Positions 47,818 to 56,496 of a stretch of 64,000 bases of DNA are shown here, one piece after another (the stretch's first letter is position 1; each line of letters opens with the position of its first letter). This stretch comes from Rhizobium sp. BK399. Its GTDB lineage: Bacteria; Pseudomonadota; Alphaproteobacteria; Rhizobiales; Rhizobiaceae. The position numbers and the translations under genes were made by a program. Where the stretch lies: the NCBI RefSeq assembly GCF_014194695.1, contig NZ_JACIAH010000007.1:62001-126000 (forward strand), read 5' to 3'. Under the pieces are notes generated by a model. It did no database searches. It was not told the origin of the DNA and worked only from the letters and a program-made list of their open reading frames with translations.

Positions 47818-48981
47818 ATGCCGATTTTGAACAGAGCCGCCGAACTTCAGGACGAGGTGACAGAGTGGCGCCGGCATATCCACGCGCGTCCCGAACTTCT
47901 CTTCGCCGTCGAGAACACCGCCGCCTTCGTTGCCGAAAAACTCAAGGAATTTGGCGTCGACGAGATCGTCACCGGCCTCGGCAGAACGGGCGTCGTGGGC
48001 CTGATCAAGGGCAAGGGTGAAGGCAGCCGCACGATCGGCCTGCGCGCCGACATGGACGCCTTGCCGCTGACGGAAATCAGCGGCAAGCCATGGGCTTCGA
48101 CCACGCCAGGCAAGATGCACGCCTGCGGCCATGATGGCCACACCGCCATGCTGCTCGGCGCGGCGAAATATCTGGCCGAAACGCGCAACTTCAACGGCAA
48201 TATCGCGGTCATCTTTCAGCCGGCTGAAGAAGGCGGCGGCGGCGGCAACCTGATGGTCAAGGACGGCATGATGGAGCGCTTCGGCATCGAAGAGGTCTAT
48301 GGCATGCACAATCTGCCGGGTCTACCGGTCGGACATTTCGCCATCCGCAGCGGCGCGATCATGGCGGCCACCGACGAATTCACCATCACCATCAAGGGCC
48401 GCGGCGGCCATGCCGCACAGCCGCACCGCACGATCGATCCGATCACCATCGGCGCCCAGGTCGTCAGCAACCTGCAACTCATCGCCTCCCGAAATGTCGA
48501 CCCGTTGCGCTCGATCGTCGTTTCGGTCACCAAGTTCAACGCCGGCTTCGCGCACAACGTCATCCCGAACGACGCAACGATCGCCGGCACCGTGCGCACG
48601 CTCGACGAAGAGGTGCGCAACCTTGCCGAAACCCGATTGAAAGAGATCGTCAACGGCCTCGTTGCCGCCCACGGTGCCGAAGTCGATATCAATTTCAACC
48701 GGAACTACCCCGTCACCTACAACCACGCGACGGAAACCGGACACGCCGTCCGCATTGCCGGCGAGATCGCCGGCGCGGGCAACGTCAACGCCGAGATCGA
48801 CCCGCTGATGGGCGGCGAGGATTTCTCCTACATGCTGAACGCCCGCCCCGGCGCCTTCATCTTCATCGGCAATGGCGATACCGCAGGCCTGCACAACCCC
48901 GCCTACGATTTCAACGACGAAACCATCACCCACGGCATTTCCTACTGGGTGCGGCTCGCCGAACAGCGCCTCGGCGACTGA
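47818..48981 (+). CDS. M20-family amidohydrolase (hippurate hydrolase type)
   Basis: The ATG at 47818, behind AGGAAG, gives 387 residues. The metal-binding motifs of the M20D family are present: HACGHDGHTAML near residue 100, and the catalytic Glu in QPAEEGGGG near residue 138; the dimer loop contains HAAQPH. These enzymes remove acyl groups from amino acids or conjugates such as IAA-amino acids. The substrate is unknown. A long hairpin follows the stop. Confidence 0.9.
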   Translation: MPILNRAAELQDEVTEWRRHIHARPELLFAVENTAAFVAEKLKEFGVDEIVTGLGRTGVVGLIKGKGEGSRTIGLRADMDALPLTEISGKPWASTTPGKMHACGHDGHTAMLLGAAKYLAETRNFNGNIAVIFQPAEEGGGGGNLMVKDGMMERFGIEEVYGMHNLPGLPVGHFAIRSGAIMAATDEFTITIKGRGGHAAQPHRTIDPITIGAQVVSNLQLIASRNVDPLRSIVVSVTKFNAGFAHNVIPNDATIAGTVRTLDEEVRNLAETRLKEIVNGLVAAHGAEVDINFNRNYPVTYNHATETGHAVRIAGEIAGAGNVNAEIDPLMGGEDFSYMLNARPGAFIFIGNGDTAGLHNPAYDFNDETITHGISYWVRLAEQRLGD

Positions 48982-49000
48982 AATTCACTTCATCCAACAC

Positions 49001-49042
49001 ATGCAAAAGAGCTTGGCTTCCGGCCAAGCCTTTTGTATGCAT
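49001..49042 (+). terminator. Terminator-like hairpin after the M20 gene
   Basis: GCTTGGC (49011-49017) and GCCAAGC (49023-49029) form a perfect 7-bp stem with a 5-base loop. The base of the stem extends with CAAAAG and CTTTTG. It lies 30 bases after the stop codon and 12 bases before the tRNA. Confidence 0.65.
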
Positions 49043-49053
49043 GACGCTCAAGT

Positions 49054-49130
49054 GGTCCCGTAGCTCAGCAGGATAGAGCACCAGATTCCTAATCTGGGGG
49101 TCACGCGTTCGAATCGCGTCGGGATCACCA
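49054..49130 (+). tRNA. tRNA-Arg (anticodon CCT)
   Basis: The cloverleaf is complete in 77 bases. The acceptor stem GGTCCCG pairs with CGGGATC (one G-U). The D arm GCTC...GAGC, the anticodon arm CCAGA-TTCCTAA-TCTGG with anticodon CCT, and the T arm ACGCG-TTCGAAT-CGCGT are all intact. CCA is encoded at the 3' end. The anticodon reads AGG. Confidence 0.95.
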
Positions 49131-49277
49131 CTGTTTTCGCTAGTAGACGAGGTTTTGGCGCTTCGCGCCAGCTGTCGCTATCATTTCTCGATTGACATTC
49201 CTTCCCCACACAATTCTTGCCTCGATTGCATTAGCGACATAGATTGCACGGCGTCATTGTTTCCCGGGGGACGTTCT

Positions 49278-49592
49278 ATGCTTCGAATTTCGATGACGTT
49301 GCTTCTATGCTCTCTTGTAGCGACCGCATTGCCGGCATCCAGTTCGGCACGCAGCTGGCATTCCGATGATACTGCCGCCCTGGTCGGGGGCCTGCTGCTA
49401 GGCGGCATTGCCGCTTCAGCCGCCTCGCATGATCATGTACATCAAAACCAGTACATTCCTCCGCCACCGCCCTATCCGCCTCGCAGCGCGCCCTTCAGTC
49501 CCGCCCGCGACGTCATCTGCTATCCAAGGCAGGGCGCCTGCTTCAATCCCGACGGCGATTTTCTGCCGACCTGGACCAACCGGCTATTCTGA
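49278..49592 (+). CDS. Small secreted hypothetical protein
   Basis: The 104-residue protein starts MLRISMTLL behind GGGGGA. A signal peptide ends near SSSARS (residue 26). Mature features: a Gly/Ala hydrophobic patch (ALVGGLLLGGIAASA), HDHVHQNQ, a Pro/Tyr run and two Cys (VICYP, ACFNP) that could pair. It resembles small envelope proteins of rhizobia but I assign no family. The following gene starts 16 bases later. Confidence 0.7.
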   Translation: MLRISMTLLLCSLVATALPASSSARSWHSDDTAALVGGLLLGGIAASAASHDHVHQNQYIPPPPPYPPRSAPFSPARDVICYPRQGACFNPDGDFLPTWTNRLF

Positions 49593-49608
49593 TTGCGAGG
49601 AAACCGAG

Positions 49609-50031
49609 ATGAGACGACTGGTAGCAGCACTCGCCGCATGCCTGGGAGCCGCTTCGCCCTCCTTTGCCGAAACCCCGACCAGCGGCTTCGTTCGCTTGCA
49701 CGCGATCGACCTGCTGGAACGCGCGCTGACGCAGGAACAGCAGACCAAACTTCAACTTGTCGCCTACCAGACGGCGATTGCCGACGTCTGCCTGGGATTT
49801 ACGCTCGACGGTGCAAAAATGGGAAAGGCCTTCGAGGCGCTTGCGCCGGCCGACGCGGCCAAGATGAGCGATGCCCAGAAGGACTATCACGACAAGCACA
49901 TCCTGGTGATCTATGGCATTCTCGTCGGCGGTGAACTGGCCGCGCTGTCCGACGATCCGTCGGAAGCCTGCGCGGCGGCCGAGGAGGTCAAGGCCGACCC
50001 CGACTTCGCCGACCAGGTGGTCTGGCAATGA
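49609..50031 (+). CDS. Small secreted hypothetical protein
   Basis: The 140-residue protein starts at the ATG at 49609 behind GAGGAAA. A signal peptide ends SFA (residue 20). The mature part is helical and acidic with two Cys (DVCLGF, EACAAA). I recognise no family. It lies 16 bases after another small secreted protein, so the two are likely co-transcribed. Confidence 0.7.
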   Translation: MRRLVAALAACLGAASPSFAETPTSGFVRLHAIDLLERALTQEQQTKLQLVAYQTAIADVCLGFTLDGAKMGKAFEALAPADAAKMSDAQKDYHDKHILVIYGILVGGELAALSDDPSEACAAAEEVKADPDFADQVVWQ

Positions 50032-50060
50032 GCTGACGGGAGCACCCGACACCCGACGGC

Positions 50061-50858
50061 TCAGAGTCCAGACAGAAACGCGGCCAGTTCGTCGGTATCG
50101 ACAGGCACCCGATGCCGCTCCTCCGGATACGCGCCGCCGGCAATGTCGGCGGCATATTCGCGGAATGCCGCGATCCGTTCCGCCTGGATGCGGTCGTATT
50201 CGGCGGCAAGATTGCGATAGACCTTGGCGTGGCGCGGATAGTGCCCGCGGTTGAGGCCTAGCACATCTTCGGAGAAGAGGTACTGCGCGTCGCATCCGCT
50301 GCCGGCGCCCATCGAGATCATCAGCATCGACGTGCGCTCCGAAATCGCCGCCGCCACCTCGGCCGGCACGACCTCGATCTCGGCGCTGAACGCGCCGGCG
50401 GCTTCCAGATCCTTCACTTGCCTATAGACGAAGGCGGCGGATTGCGCCGTCTTGCCCACGGCGCGAAAGCCGCCCGTCCAGGTGGAATGCGATGGGATGA
50501 GCCCGGTGTGCCCGCAGACCGGAATATATTCGTCACGCAACCGCCGGATCGTCTGCAGACTGGCTGCACAATAGACGGCATCGGCGGAGGCCGCCCGCAT
50601 TTTCACGGCGGAGCGCAGGATCTCATCCGGGGTCGCACCGCTCTGGCCGTATTCGCCGCCGGGAATCGCAAAGCGCCCGGGGGCGGCATCACGAAATCGC
50701 GGATCGAAGAGGAGTTCTGGCGGGACGGAAATCAGGTCGATGCCGGCCGCCTCGGCGGCCTCGGCCTCCTCGAGTGACACGACGCGCAACATGCTGAGCT
50801 GCCGCTTGCCCTTCATCGACAGGAGATCATGCACAGTCGGTCGCAGTTGTTTGCCCAT
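50061..50858 (-). CDS. Divergent ketopantoate hydroxymethyltransferase (PanB) paralogue
   Basis: The ATG at 50858, behind AAGG, gives 265 residues. The PanB fold is recognisable from MLRVVSLEEAEAAEAAG, VCGHTGLIPSHSTWTGGFRAVGKT and MGAGSGCDAQ. By eye, the residues that PanB needs are mostly gone: the Mg ligand in GDSLGM is VPPELL here, the second in ADLPF is not found, and the Lys/Glu in VKIEGG reads VYCAAS; only the Glu of ECVP (EVVP) is kept. So it is unlikely to make ketopantoate. It is the last gene of a MocDEF-like operon and probably acts on that pathway's substrate. Confidence 0.83.
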   Translation of the reverse strand: MGKQLRPTVHDLLSMKGKRQLSMLRVVSLEEAEAAEAAGIDLISVPPELLFDPRFRDAAPGRFAIPGGEYGQSGATPDEILRSAVKMRAASADAVYCAASLQTIRRLRDEYIPVCGHTGLIPSHSTWTGGFRAVGKTAQSAAFVYRQVKDLEAAGAFSAEIEVVPAEVAAAISERTSMLMISMGAGSGCDAQYLFSEDVLGLNRGHYPRHAKVYRNLAAEYDRIQAERIAAFREYAADIAGGAYPEERHRVPVDTDELAAFLSGL

Positions 50859-50887
50859 CACCAATACCTTGAGAATGCCACCGCCCG

Positions 50888-52114
50888 TCAGGCGGCCAGG
50901 AGAGATTTCAGTTTGACGCTGCTTGCGACCAGCGCGGCCGGATCCGGATGCGCGCGCGCCGCGATCAGCATCTCGGCAAGCCGGATATCGCGGGCGACGA
51001 TGTTGCCGCGACCGATGCCGCTGGCCGCCAGCAGCCGGCCGGCCTGATCGAGATGAAAGAGAATGAAGGCGCCGTCGCCGAGGTCCCGGCGCAAGTGCTG
51101 GACGGCGCCCTCTGCCAGGCCGGCAATCTGCAGCGTTACGTCATATTGGTCGGACCAGAACCAGGGAACGGCGGACACGGCTTCGCCGAGCCCCATCATG
51201 TTGGCGGCGGCCAGAGCCCCCTGCTCCTGCGCATTCCGCCAGGATTCGAGCCGTACGCGGCGGCCGCCATAGATCGCCAGCGGAAAAGAGCAGCAGTCGC
51301 CGGCTGCGTAGACATCAGGCGCCGAACTGCGCAGAAATTCGTCCACGGCAATGCCATTGTCGATCTGGAGACCGGCGCGCGCCGCAAGCTCCGTATTCGG
51401 TGTGGCGCCAATCCCGACGAGCACGAGATCCGCGCTGATCGTGTCGCCATCGGCGAGGTGGATGATCGCCTTGCTACCCTCCTCGGCCATCGCCGTGATC
51501 GCGACGCCACAGCGGATGTCGACGCCCTCAAGCAGATGCCGCTCGCAGATCGCGCCTGCGACCTCCTCCGCCACGCCGCGCTTCAGCACGCGCTCCAGGC
51601 CTTCGAGAACCGTCACCTCGGTTCCGAGCGCGCGCGCCGTTGCGGCAAGCTCGAGGCCGATAAAACCGCCGCCGATGATCAGGATATGCTTTCCGGGCAT
51701 CATCGCTTTGCGAAGAGCTTCCGCGTCCGCATGGGTGCGGAGCGCGCGGATGTGCTTGCTATTCTCGGCAATCCCGGGAAATGCCCGCGCGCGAGCGCCG
51801 GTCGCGAGCAGAATCCTGTCATAAGTGATGGAGCTGCCGTCGGAAAGCGTAACCGCCTTTGCCTCGGGATCAACGTCCTCTACCGTCACGCCGGTCAGCA
51901 GGCGGATGCCACTCGCCGCATATCTCTCCGGCTCGGCGATAAACTTCGGCCCCGCGGCCCCTCCAACGACCGCCTTTGAAAGCGGCGGTCGTTCATAGGG
52001 CGCAAGGGATTCGCTTCCAATCAGCGTGATCTCGCCGTCAAACTCTTTTTCGCGCAGGGCAAACGCCGCGCGTGCGCCGCATTCCCCGGCCCCGACGATG
52101 ACGAAATGGGTCAT
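50888..52114 (-). CDS. FAD-dependent ferredoxin reductase (MocF-like)
   Basis: The 408-residue protein is a pyridine-nucleotide-disulfide-type reductase: an FAD loop (GAGECGARAA) at the N-terminus, an NAD loop (IIGGGFIGLELAA) near residue 148 and the FAD signature DVYAAGDCC near residue 270. It has no redox-active Cys pair, as in rubredoxin and ferredoxin reductases. It should pass electrons from NAD(P)H to the Rieske protein encoded 10 bases upstream. MocF plays this part in rhizopine catabolism. Confidence 0.88.
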   Translation of the reverse strand: MTHFVIVGAGECGARAAFALREKEFDGEITLIGSESLAPYERPPLSKAVVGGAAGPKFIAEPERYAASGIRLLTGVTVEDVDPEAKAVTLSDGSSITYDRILLATGARARAFPGIAENSKHIRALRTHADAEALRKAMMPGKHILIIGGGFIGLELAATARALGTEVTVLEGLERVLKRGVAEEVAGAICERHLLEGVDIRCGVAITAMAEEGSKAIIHLADGDTISADLVLVGIGATPNTELAARAGLQIDNGIAVDEFLRSSAPDVYAAGDCCSFPLAIYGGRRVRLESWRNAQEQGALAAANMMGLGEAVSAVPWFWSDQYDVTLQIAGLAEGAVQHLRRDLGDGAFILFHLDQAGRLLAASGIGRGNIVARDIRLAEMLIAARAHPDPAALVASSVKLKSLLAA

Positions 52115-52124
52115 GACGGCCTCC

Positions 52125-52439
52125 TCAGATGGAAATGAAGACAGCGCCGTCTTCGACCTTCACGGGGTAGGTAGCGAGGTTGACGCAGACCGGCGCTCCC
52201 TTGGCCTGCCCCGTCTTGTAGTTGAAGCGGCCATTGTGCTTGGGACACTCGATGATCTCGTCCATGACGAGGCCATCGGCCAAATGGACCTGCTCGTGGG
52301 TGCAGAGCCCGTCTGTTGCGAAGAACTCGTCATCCGGACTGCGGTAGACGGCAAACGTTCTGCCCTGATGATCGAACCGCATGACATCTTCCTCGTCGAT
52401 GTCCTCGACCGCACAGACCTCGATCCAATTTCCGCTCAT
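52125..52439 (-). CDS. mocE: MocE-type Rieske 2Fe-2S ferredoxin
   Basis: The 104-residue soluble protein carries the Rieske ligands in the usual pattern: CTH near residue 46 and CPKH near residue 65. Its length and sequence fit the MocE family of 2Fe-2S ferredoxins, named from rhizopine catabolism. It starts behind a GGGAGGA site. It would carry electrons from the reductase to the desaturase-type oxygenase encoded 33 bases upstream. Confidence 0.88.
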   Translation of the reverse strand: MSGNWIEVCAVEDIDEEDVMRFDHQGRTFAVYRSPDDEFFATDGLCTHEQVHLADGLVMDEIIECPKHNGRFNYKTGQAKGAPVCVNLATYPVKVEDGAVFISI

Positions 52440-52472
52440 CTTGTCCTCCCATGCTTCATGTCTGGTGCTGCT

Positions 52473-53561
52473 CTATTGGGCGGCCGGCGCAAGCTCGGCA
52501 TGGAACTCCTCGCGATAAGGCCGCGCTGTCGTTGGCAGCTCACGCTTGAGGAAATAGTCTTCGTTGCGCAGCTGGCGCAGGAACGCCGGGATCATCTCTC
52601 GATAGCCTGACCACATCGACGGGTTTGCCGCGGGCAGGTCGTGCTTGATCATGGCATGCAGGCGCGGCAACGCATGATAGGGCACCATCGGGAACATGTG
52701 ATGCTCGACGTGGTAGTTCATGTTCCAGTAGATGAACCGGCTGATCGGATTCATATGGACGGTGCGGCTGTTCAGACGATGGTCGATGACATTGTCAGCG
52801 AGGCCACCGTGCTGCAGCAGGCCGGTCAATACGTGATGCCATGCCCCATAGAGCCGCGGCAGACCGATCAACACCAGCGGCAGGACAGACCCCATCGCAA
52901 TAGCGGCGGCAATCGCCACGACATAGATGGCGAGCCAGATGCGGGCGATGAAGATGGCGCGCGGCTGCTCCATCTCGGGGATGAAGGTTTTCTCTTCCGC
53001 ACTGATGACGCCGAAGGCATTGCGCAGCATGTCCACCATGGCATGCCAGACATCGAGAATGCCGAAGAAATTGAGGATCAGCCGCAGCAGATCCGGCGGG
53101 CGCATCACGGCAATTTCGGGATCCCGGCCAACGATCACCGTATCGGTGTGATGGCGCGTATGGCTCCAGCGCCAGGTCACCGGATTGCGCATGATCATGA
53201 AGCAGGCGATCTGATAGACCGCATCGTTCATCCAGCGCGTCTTGAAAGCTGTGCCATGACCGCACTCATGCCAGCGGCTATCGGATGCCGAACCGTAAAG
53301 CACTCCATAGGCAAGGAAAAAGGGCACACAGAGCCAGGAGCCCCAGAAATAGACGCCAAGCCCGGCAAGTAGAATCATCGCACCGAGCCAAATGATCGTG
53401 TCGCGAATGGCCGGCGCGTCGGAGCGCTGCATCAGCGCCTTCATCTCCTTGCGCGGAACCTCGGTGTGATACCACTCGGCGGCCGCCAGGCCCATATCGA
53501 CGGCCGTCCGGCCGCTTTCGCCGAGCAGGCTATAGTCCCGCTTCCTCGTCTGATCCGCCAT
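52473..53561 (-). CDS. Membrane di-iron desaturase-type oxygenase (MocD-like)
   Basis: The ATG at 53561, behind a strong GGGAGG site, gives 362 residues. The three His boxes of membrane desaturases are present: HECGHG, HTRHH and HVEHH. Four to six hydrophobic segments surround them. MocD, its likely counterpart, works with MocE and MocF to demethylate 3-O-methyl-scyllo-inosamine, which makes this an oxygenase or demethylase more than a lipid desaturase. It is the first gene of the operon and divergent from the LacI-type regulator. Confidence 0.88.
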   Translation of the reverse strand: MADQTRKRDYSLLGESGRTAVDMGLAAAEWYHTEVPRKEMKALMQRSDAPAIRDTIIWLGAMILLAGLGVYFWGSWLCVPFFLAYGVLYGSASDSRWHECGHGTAFKTRWMNDAVYQIACFMIMRNPVTWRWSHTRHHTDTVIVGRDPEIAVMRPPDLLRLILNFFGILDVWHAMVDMLRNAFGVISAEEKTFIPEMEQPRAIFIARIWLAIYVVAIAAAIAMGSVLPLVLIGLPRLYGAWHHVLTGLLQHGGLADNVIDHRLNSRTVHMNPISRFIYWNMNYHVEHHMFPMVPYHALPRLHAMIKHDLPAANPSMWSGYREMIPAFLRQLRNEDYFLKRELPTTARPYREEFHAELAPAAQ

Positions 53562-53638
53562 CGCAACCTCCCGCATGTCATTCCTCCCGGCCTGTGCAGA
53601 CGAGAGTATGTTGACTTTCACCAAGCGACAATGCAGCC

Positions 53639-53655
53639 TTGATGTATTCTATCAA
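53639..53655. promoter_or_regulatory. Candidate operator: TTGAT-N7-ATCAA
   Basis: TTGAT (53639-53643) and ATCAA (53651-53655) form a perfect 5-bp inverted repeat over seven bases. It lies in the 145-bp region between the divergent mocD-like operon and LacI gene, downstream of a possible -35 TTGACT on the plus strand. Confidence 0.5.
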
Positions 53656-53658
53656 AAC

Positions 53659-53686
53659 CCATCATTGCGACACCTCTCAATGATGG
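53659..53686. promoter_or_regulatory. Candidate operator: 9-bp perfect inverted repeat
   Basis: CCATCATTG (53659-53667) and CAATGATGG (53678-53686) are exact reverse complements across a 10-base spacer. The site lies 21 bases before the GTG that I take as the regulator start, and contains the ATGs at 53680 and 53683. A LacI-type protein could bind here to control both promoters. Confidence 0.6.
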
Positions 53687-53706
53687 ATTCTTGCAAAGGG
53701 CCGACG

Positions 53707-54735
53707 GTGAAGCGACCAACGATCCAGGATCTGGCGGATGCCTCCGGCGTCAGCGTAGCAACAGTCGATCGCGTGCTGAACGGTCGTCATCGCGTTCGTG
53801 AGGAGACGGCGCGAAGGGTCTATAACGCAGCTGCCTCAATCGGCTACCATGCGGTCGGCCTGCTCAGACAGCGCGTTTTTCAGGATCTCCCGCACCATCG
53901 GCTGGGCTTTCTTTTGCAGCGTCCGACGCAATCCTTCTATCAGACGCTCGCCCGCGAAATCGAACATGCCGCGCATGCCCACACAACGTCTCGCATCACC
54001 GCTCAGGTCGAATATGCGACGGCATCGACGCCGGCCGCGATAATCGAAACCTTGAAGCTTCTTGCCAGCCGCAACCAGGCCATCGCCTTGGTCGGCCCCG
54101 ACTATCCTGCCGTCGCCGCCGAAGTGGAAGCGTTAAAGGCCAGGGGAATCCCGACCTTCTCGATCCTGTCCGATCTCGCAAGCGGCGTGCGGCAGGGCTA
54201 CGTCGGATTGAACAATCGAAAGGTCGGTCGCACCGCAGCCTGGATGATCGCAAAGGCCGCCAAGCGGCCAGGAAAGGTCGTCTGTTTCGTCGGCAGCCAC
54301 CGCTACCACGGACACGAGTTGCGCGAGATCGGCTTCCGCTCGTATTTCCGCGAGAACGCTCCTGAGTTCGAAGTTCTCGAGACGCTGATCAATCTCGAAA
54401 CGCCCGAGATAACCCATGAGGCCACCGTCAATCTCCTCAAGGAACATCCGGATCTGGTCGGATTCTACGTCTGCGGTGGCGGAATGGAAGGCGCGATCTC
54501 TGCTGTGCGCGAGGAGGGCCTCGCAGGCAAGCTCGTCGTCGTCGTCAACGAACTGACGCCGGATTCGCACTCGGCCCTCGCCGATGATGTTGTGACCATG
54601 GCCATAGCCACGCCCGTCAAAAGCCTATGCAGCGAACTGGTCACCTTGATGACGGCATCCATCGGATCAGAAGGCGACGCTGTCCCCGGACAGTCGTTTC
54701 TGCCGTTCCACATCTACACTTCAGAGAATATTTAG
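53707..54735 (+). CDS. LacI-type transcriptional regulator
   Basis: I used the GTG at 53707 (342 residues), which has AAAGGG seven bases upstream and puts the DNA-binding helix-turn-helix (KRPTIQDLADASGVSVATVDRVLNGR) at the N-terminus as in the family. ATGs at 53680 and 53683 are in frame but have no ribosome site and fall inside an inverted repeat. The C-terminal 270 residues are a periplasmic-binding-protein-like sensor domain, as in LacI/PurR. It probably senses a sugar or inositol-like molecule and controls the divergent oxygenase operon. Confidence 0.85.
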   Translation: MKRPTIQDLADASGVSVATVDRVLNGRHRVREETARRVYNAAASIGYHAVGLLRQRVFQDLPHHRLGFLLQRPTQSFYQTLAREIEHAAHAHTTSRITAQVEYATASTPAAIIETLKLLASRNQAIALVGPDYPAVAAEVEALKARGIPTFSILSDLASGVRQGYVGLNNRKVGRTAAWMIAKAAKRPGKVVCFVGSHRYHGHELREIGFRSYFRENAPEFEVLETLINLETPEITHEATVNLLKEHPDLVGFYVCGGGMEGAISAVREEGLAGKLVVVVNELTPDSHSALADDVVTMAIATPVKSLCSELVTLMTASIGSEGDAVPGQSFLPFHIYTSENI

Positions 54736-54867
54736 CTGCCCTCAACCAATTTCGACTGCGCTCGGCCCCTTCAGGTATGCGTCAGTTTTATGACAGATAG
54801 TAAGCAACTGCTGCGGTGAACTGAAGTTCGCCCGTGCGAACAACAAGACACCGAAGGCCCCCGCCTC

Positions 54868-56496
54868 TTGAAACGACAGTCGCCTTATCGGCCACAAATT
54901 GGCAGCATTTCGCTGTCCGCCATCACGGCGCTCTATCTCGTCCTGTTCACCAACCGGACTTTCTGGGGAAAGGTTCACGCCTACCTCGGCGCGACACCGA
55001 TCGCGGTCGCCGCCCTCTACCTCGCGGTATCTGTTCTGTTCGTGGCCTTTGCCACGGCCTTCTCGGCAAAGTACGTCATCAAACCGGTCCTGATCTTCCT
55101 CGTTCTCGCGGCTTCGCTTGCCGCGTGGTTTACCGACTCCTTCGGCGTGATTGTCGATTCGGACATGATCCGAAACGCGATGGAAACCACACCTGCAGAA
55201 GCAAATCACCTGATCACGCCGGATTTCCTTTGGCATGTCCTTCTGTTCGCTGTCATCCCGATCGTGTTGATCCTGTGGGTCAGGGTGGTTCACCGCCCGG
55301 TGCTGCAGAAGCTCTGGTGGAACAGTGTGACGATCGTCGGCTGCCTCGTGATATTCGGCGCCGTCGCGGGCGTCTACGCCAAGGAATACACCGCGGCAAT
55401 CCGGCAGCACCGCGATATCGTTAAGAGCCTGAATCCCGTCACCCCGATCGTTAGCACCACACGATACTTTATCCAGGCCCGCAAGGAAGCGCGGCTTGTC
55501 GTCAAGCCGCTCGGCACCGACGCCAAAGTCGTTCCAGTCATGGACGCCCACAAGCCGCGCGTGACGATCATCGTTGCTGGAGAGACGGCAAGGGCGATGA
55601 ACTTTTCGCTCGGCGGTTACCGTCGCGACACCAACCCCGAGCTTCGGAAGCAGGGCGTTACCTACTTCCCGCAGACGACGAGCTGTGGCACTGCGACGGC
55701 TACGTCGATCCCTTGCATGTTCTCGCAGTTCACGCGCGCGAACTTCACCCACACGAAGGGTATGGAGAACGAGGGCTTGATGGATGTCCTCGCCCACGCT
55801 GGGATCGATGTGGCCTGGTTCGACAACAACACCGGCAGCAAGGGCGCCGCAGCGCGCATCAACTTCGTCAACCTCGCGAATTCGACCGACCCACGTTTCT
55901 GCAAGAACCGTGAATGCCAGGATGGCATCTTTTTCGACAAACTGGACGCATGGCTGAACGGCGTGACGAAGGATAGCGTGCTTGTGCTGCATCAGATCGG
56001 CAGCCATGGGCCAGCCTACTATCTGCGCTATCCAAAGGAATTCCGGAGGTTTATGCCTGAGTGCGAGACGGCCGAGCTAGGGAAGTGCAAGGACGATGAG
56101 ATCGTCAATGCCTATGACAACTCGATCCTCTACACCGACCATTTCCTTTCCACCGTCATCGATAGGCTCAAGGCCCGCAGCGACAAGATCGCCAGCGGAT
56201 TGATCTACATGTCGGATCACGGCGAGTCGCTCGGCGAAAAGGGTCTCTACCTTCACGGCACACCCTACATCCTTGCTCCCGAGGAGCAGACACACGTTCC
56301 GTTCCTCGTCTGGCTCGACCCCGATTTCACGGCTTCGATGGCGCTCGACAAGACATGTCTTGGCCAGTCGGCTGCGCAGCCCACATCCCACGACAACCTG
56401 TTCCACAGCGTGCTCGGGATGATGAATGTCTCGACATCCGCCTATAACGCGAAGCTCGACGTCTTTGCTGGATGCAGGACAGGCCGGACCTCCTAG
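54868..56496 (+). CDS. Phosphoethanolamine transferase (EptA/YhjW family)
   Basis: The 542-residue protein appears to start at TTG (MKRQSPYRPQ), as no other start lies after the upstream stop. Five hydrophobic segments in residues 15-170 form the membrane part. The periplasmic sulfatase-fold domain starts at about 205, with the nucleophile Thr in GETARAMNFSLGGY, then CGTATATSIPCMFS and SDHGESLGEKGLYLHG. It adds phosphoethanolamine to lipid A or glucans, as EptA or OpgE do. No lipid A gene lies beside it. Confidence 0.9.
   Translation: MKRQSPYRPQIGSISLSAITALYLVLFTNRTFWGKVHAYLGATPIAVAALYLAVSVLFVAFATAFSAKYVIKPVLIFLVLAASLAAWFTDSFGVIVDSDMIRNAMETTPAEANHLITPDFLWHVLLFAVIPIVLILWVRVVHRPVLQKLWWNSVTIVGCLVIFGAVAGVYAKEYTAAIRQHRDIVKSLNPVTPIVSTTRYFIQARKEARLVVKPLGTDAKVVPVMDAHKPRVTIIVAGETARAMNFSLGGYRRDTNPELRKQGVTYFPQTTSCGTATATSIPCMFSQFTRANFTHTKGMENEGLMDVLAHAGIDVAWFDNNTGSKGAAARINFVNLANSTDPRFCKNRECQDGIFFDKLDAWLNGVTKDSVLVLHQIGSHGPAYYLRYPKEFRRFMPECETAELGKCKDDEIVNAYDNSILYTDHFLSTVIDRLKARSDKIASGLIYMSDHGESLGEKGLYLHGTPYILAPEEQTHVPFLVWLDPDFTASMALDKTCLGQSAAQPTSHDNLFHSVLGMMNVSTSAYNAKLDVFAGCRTGRTS

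Noticed and set aside
49156..49170. Terminator after tRNA-Arg
   Set aside because: A 6-bp GGCGC-type hairpin is present but without a T-run, so I did not annotate it.
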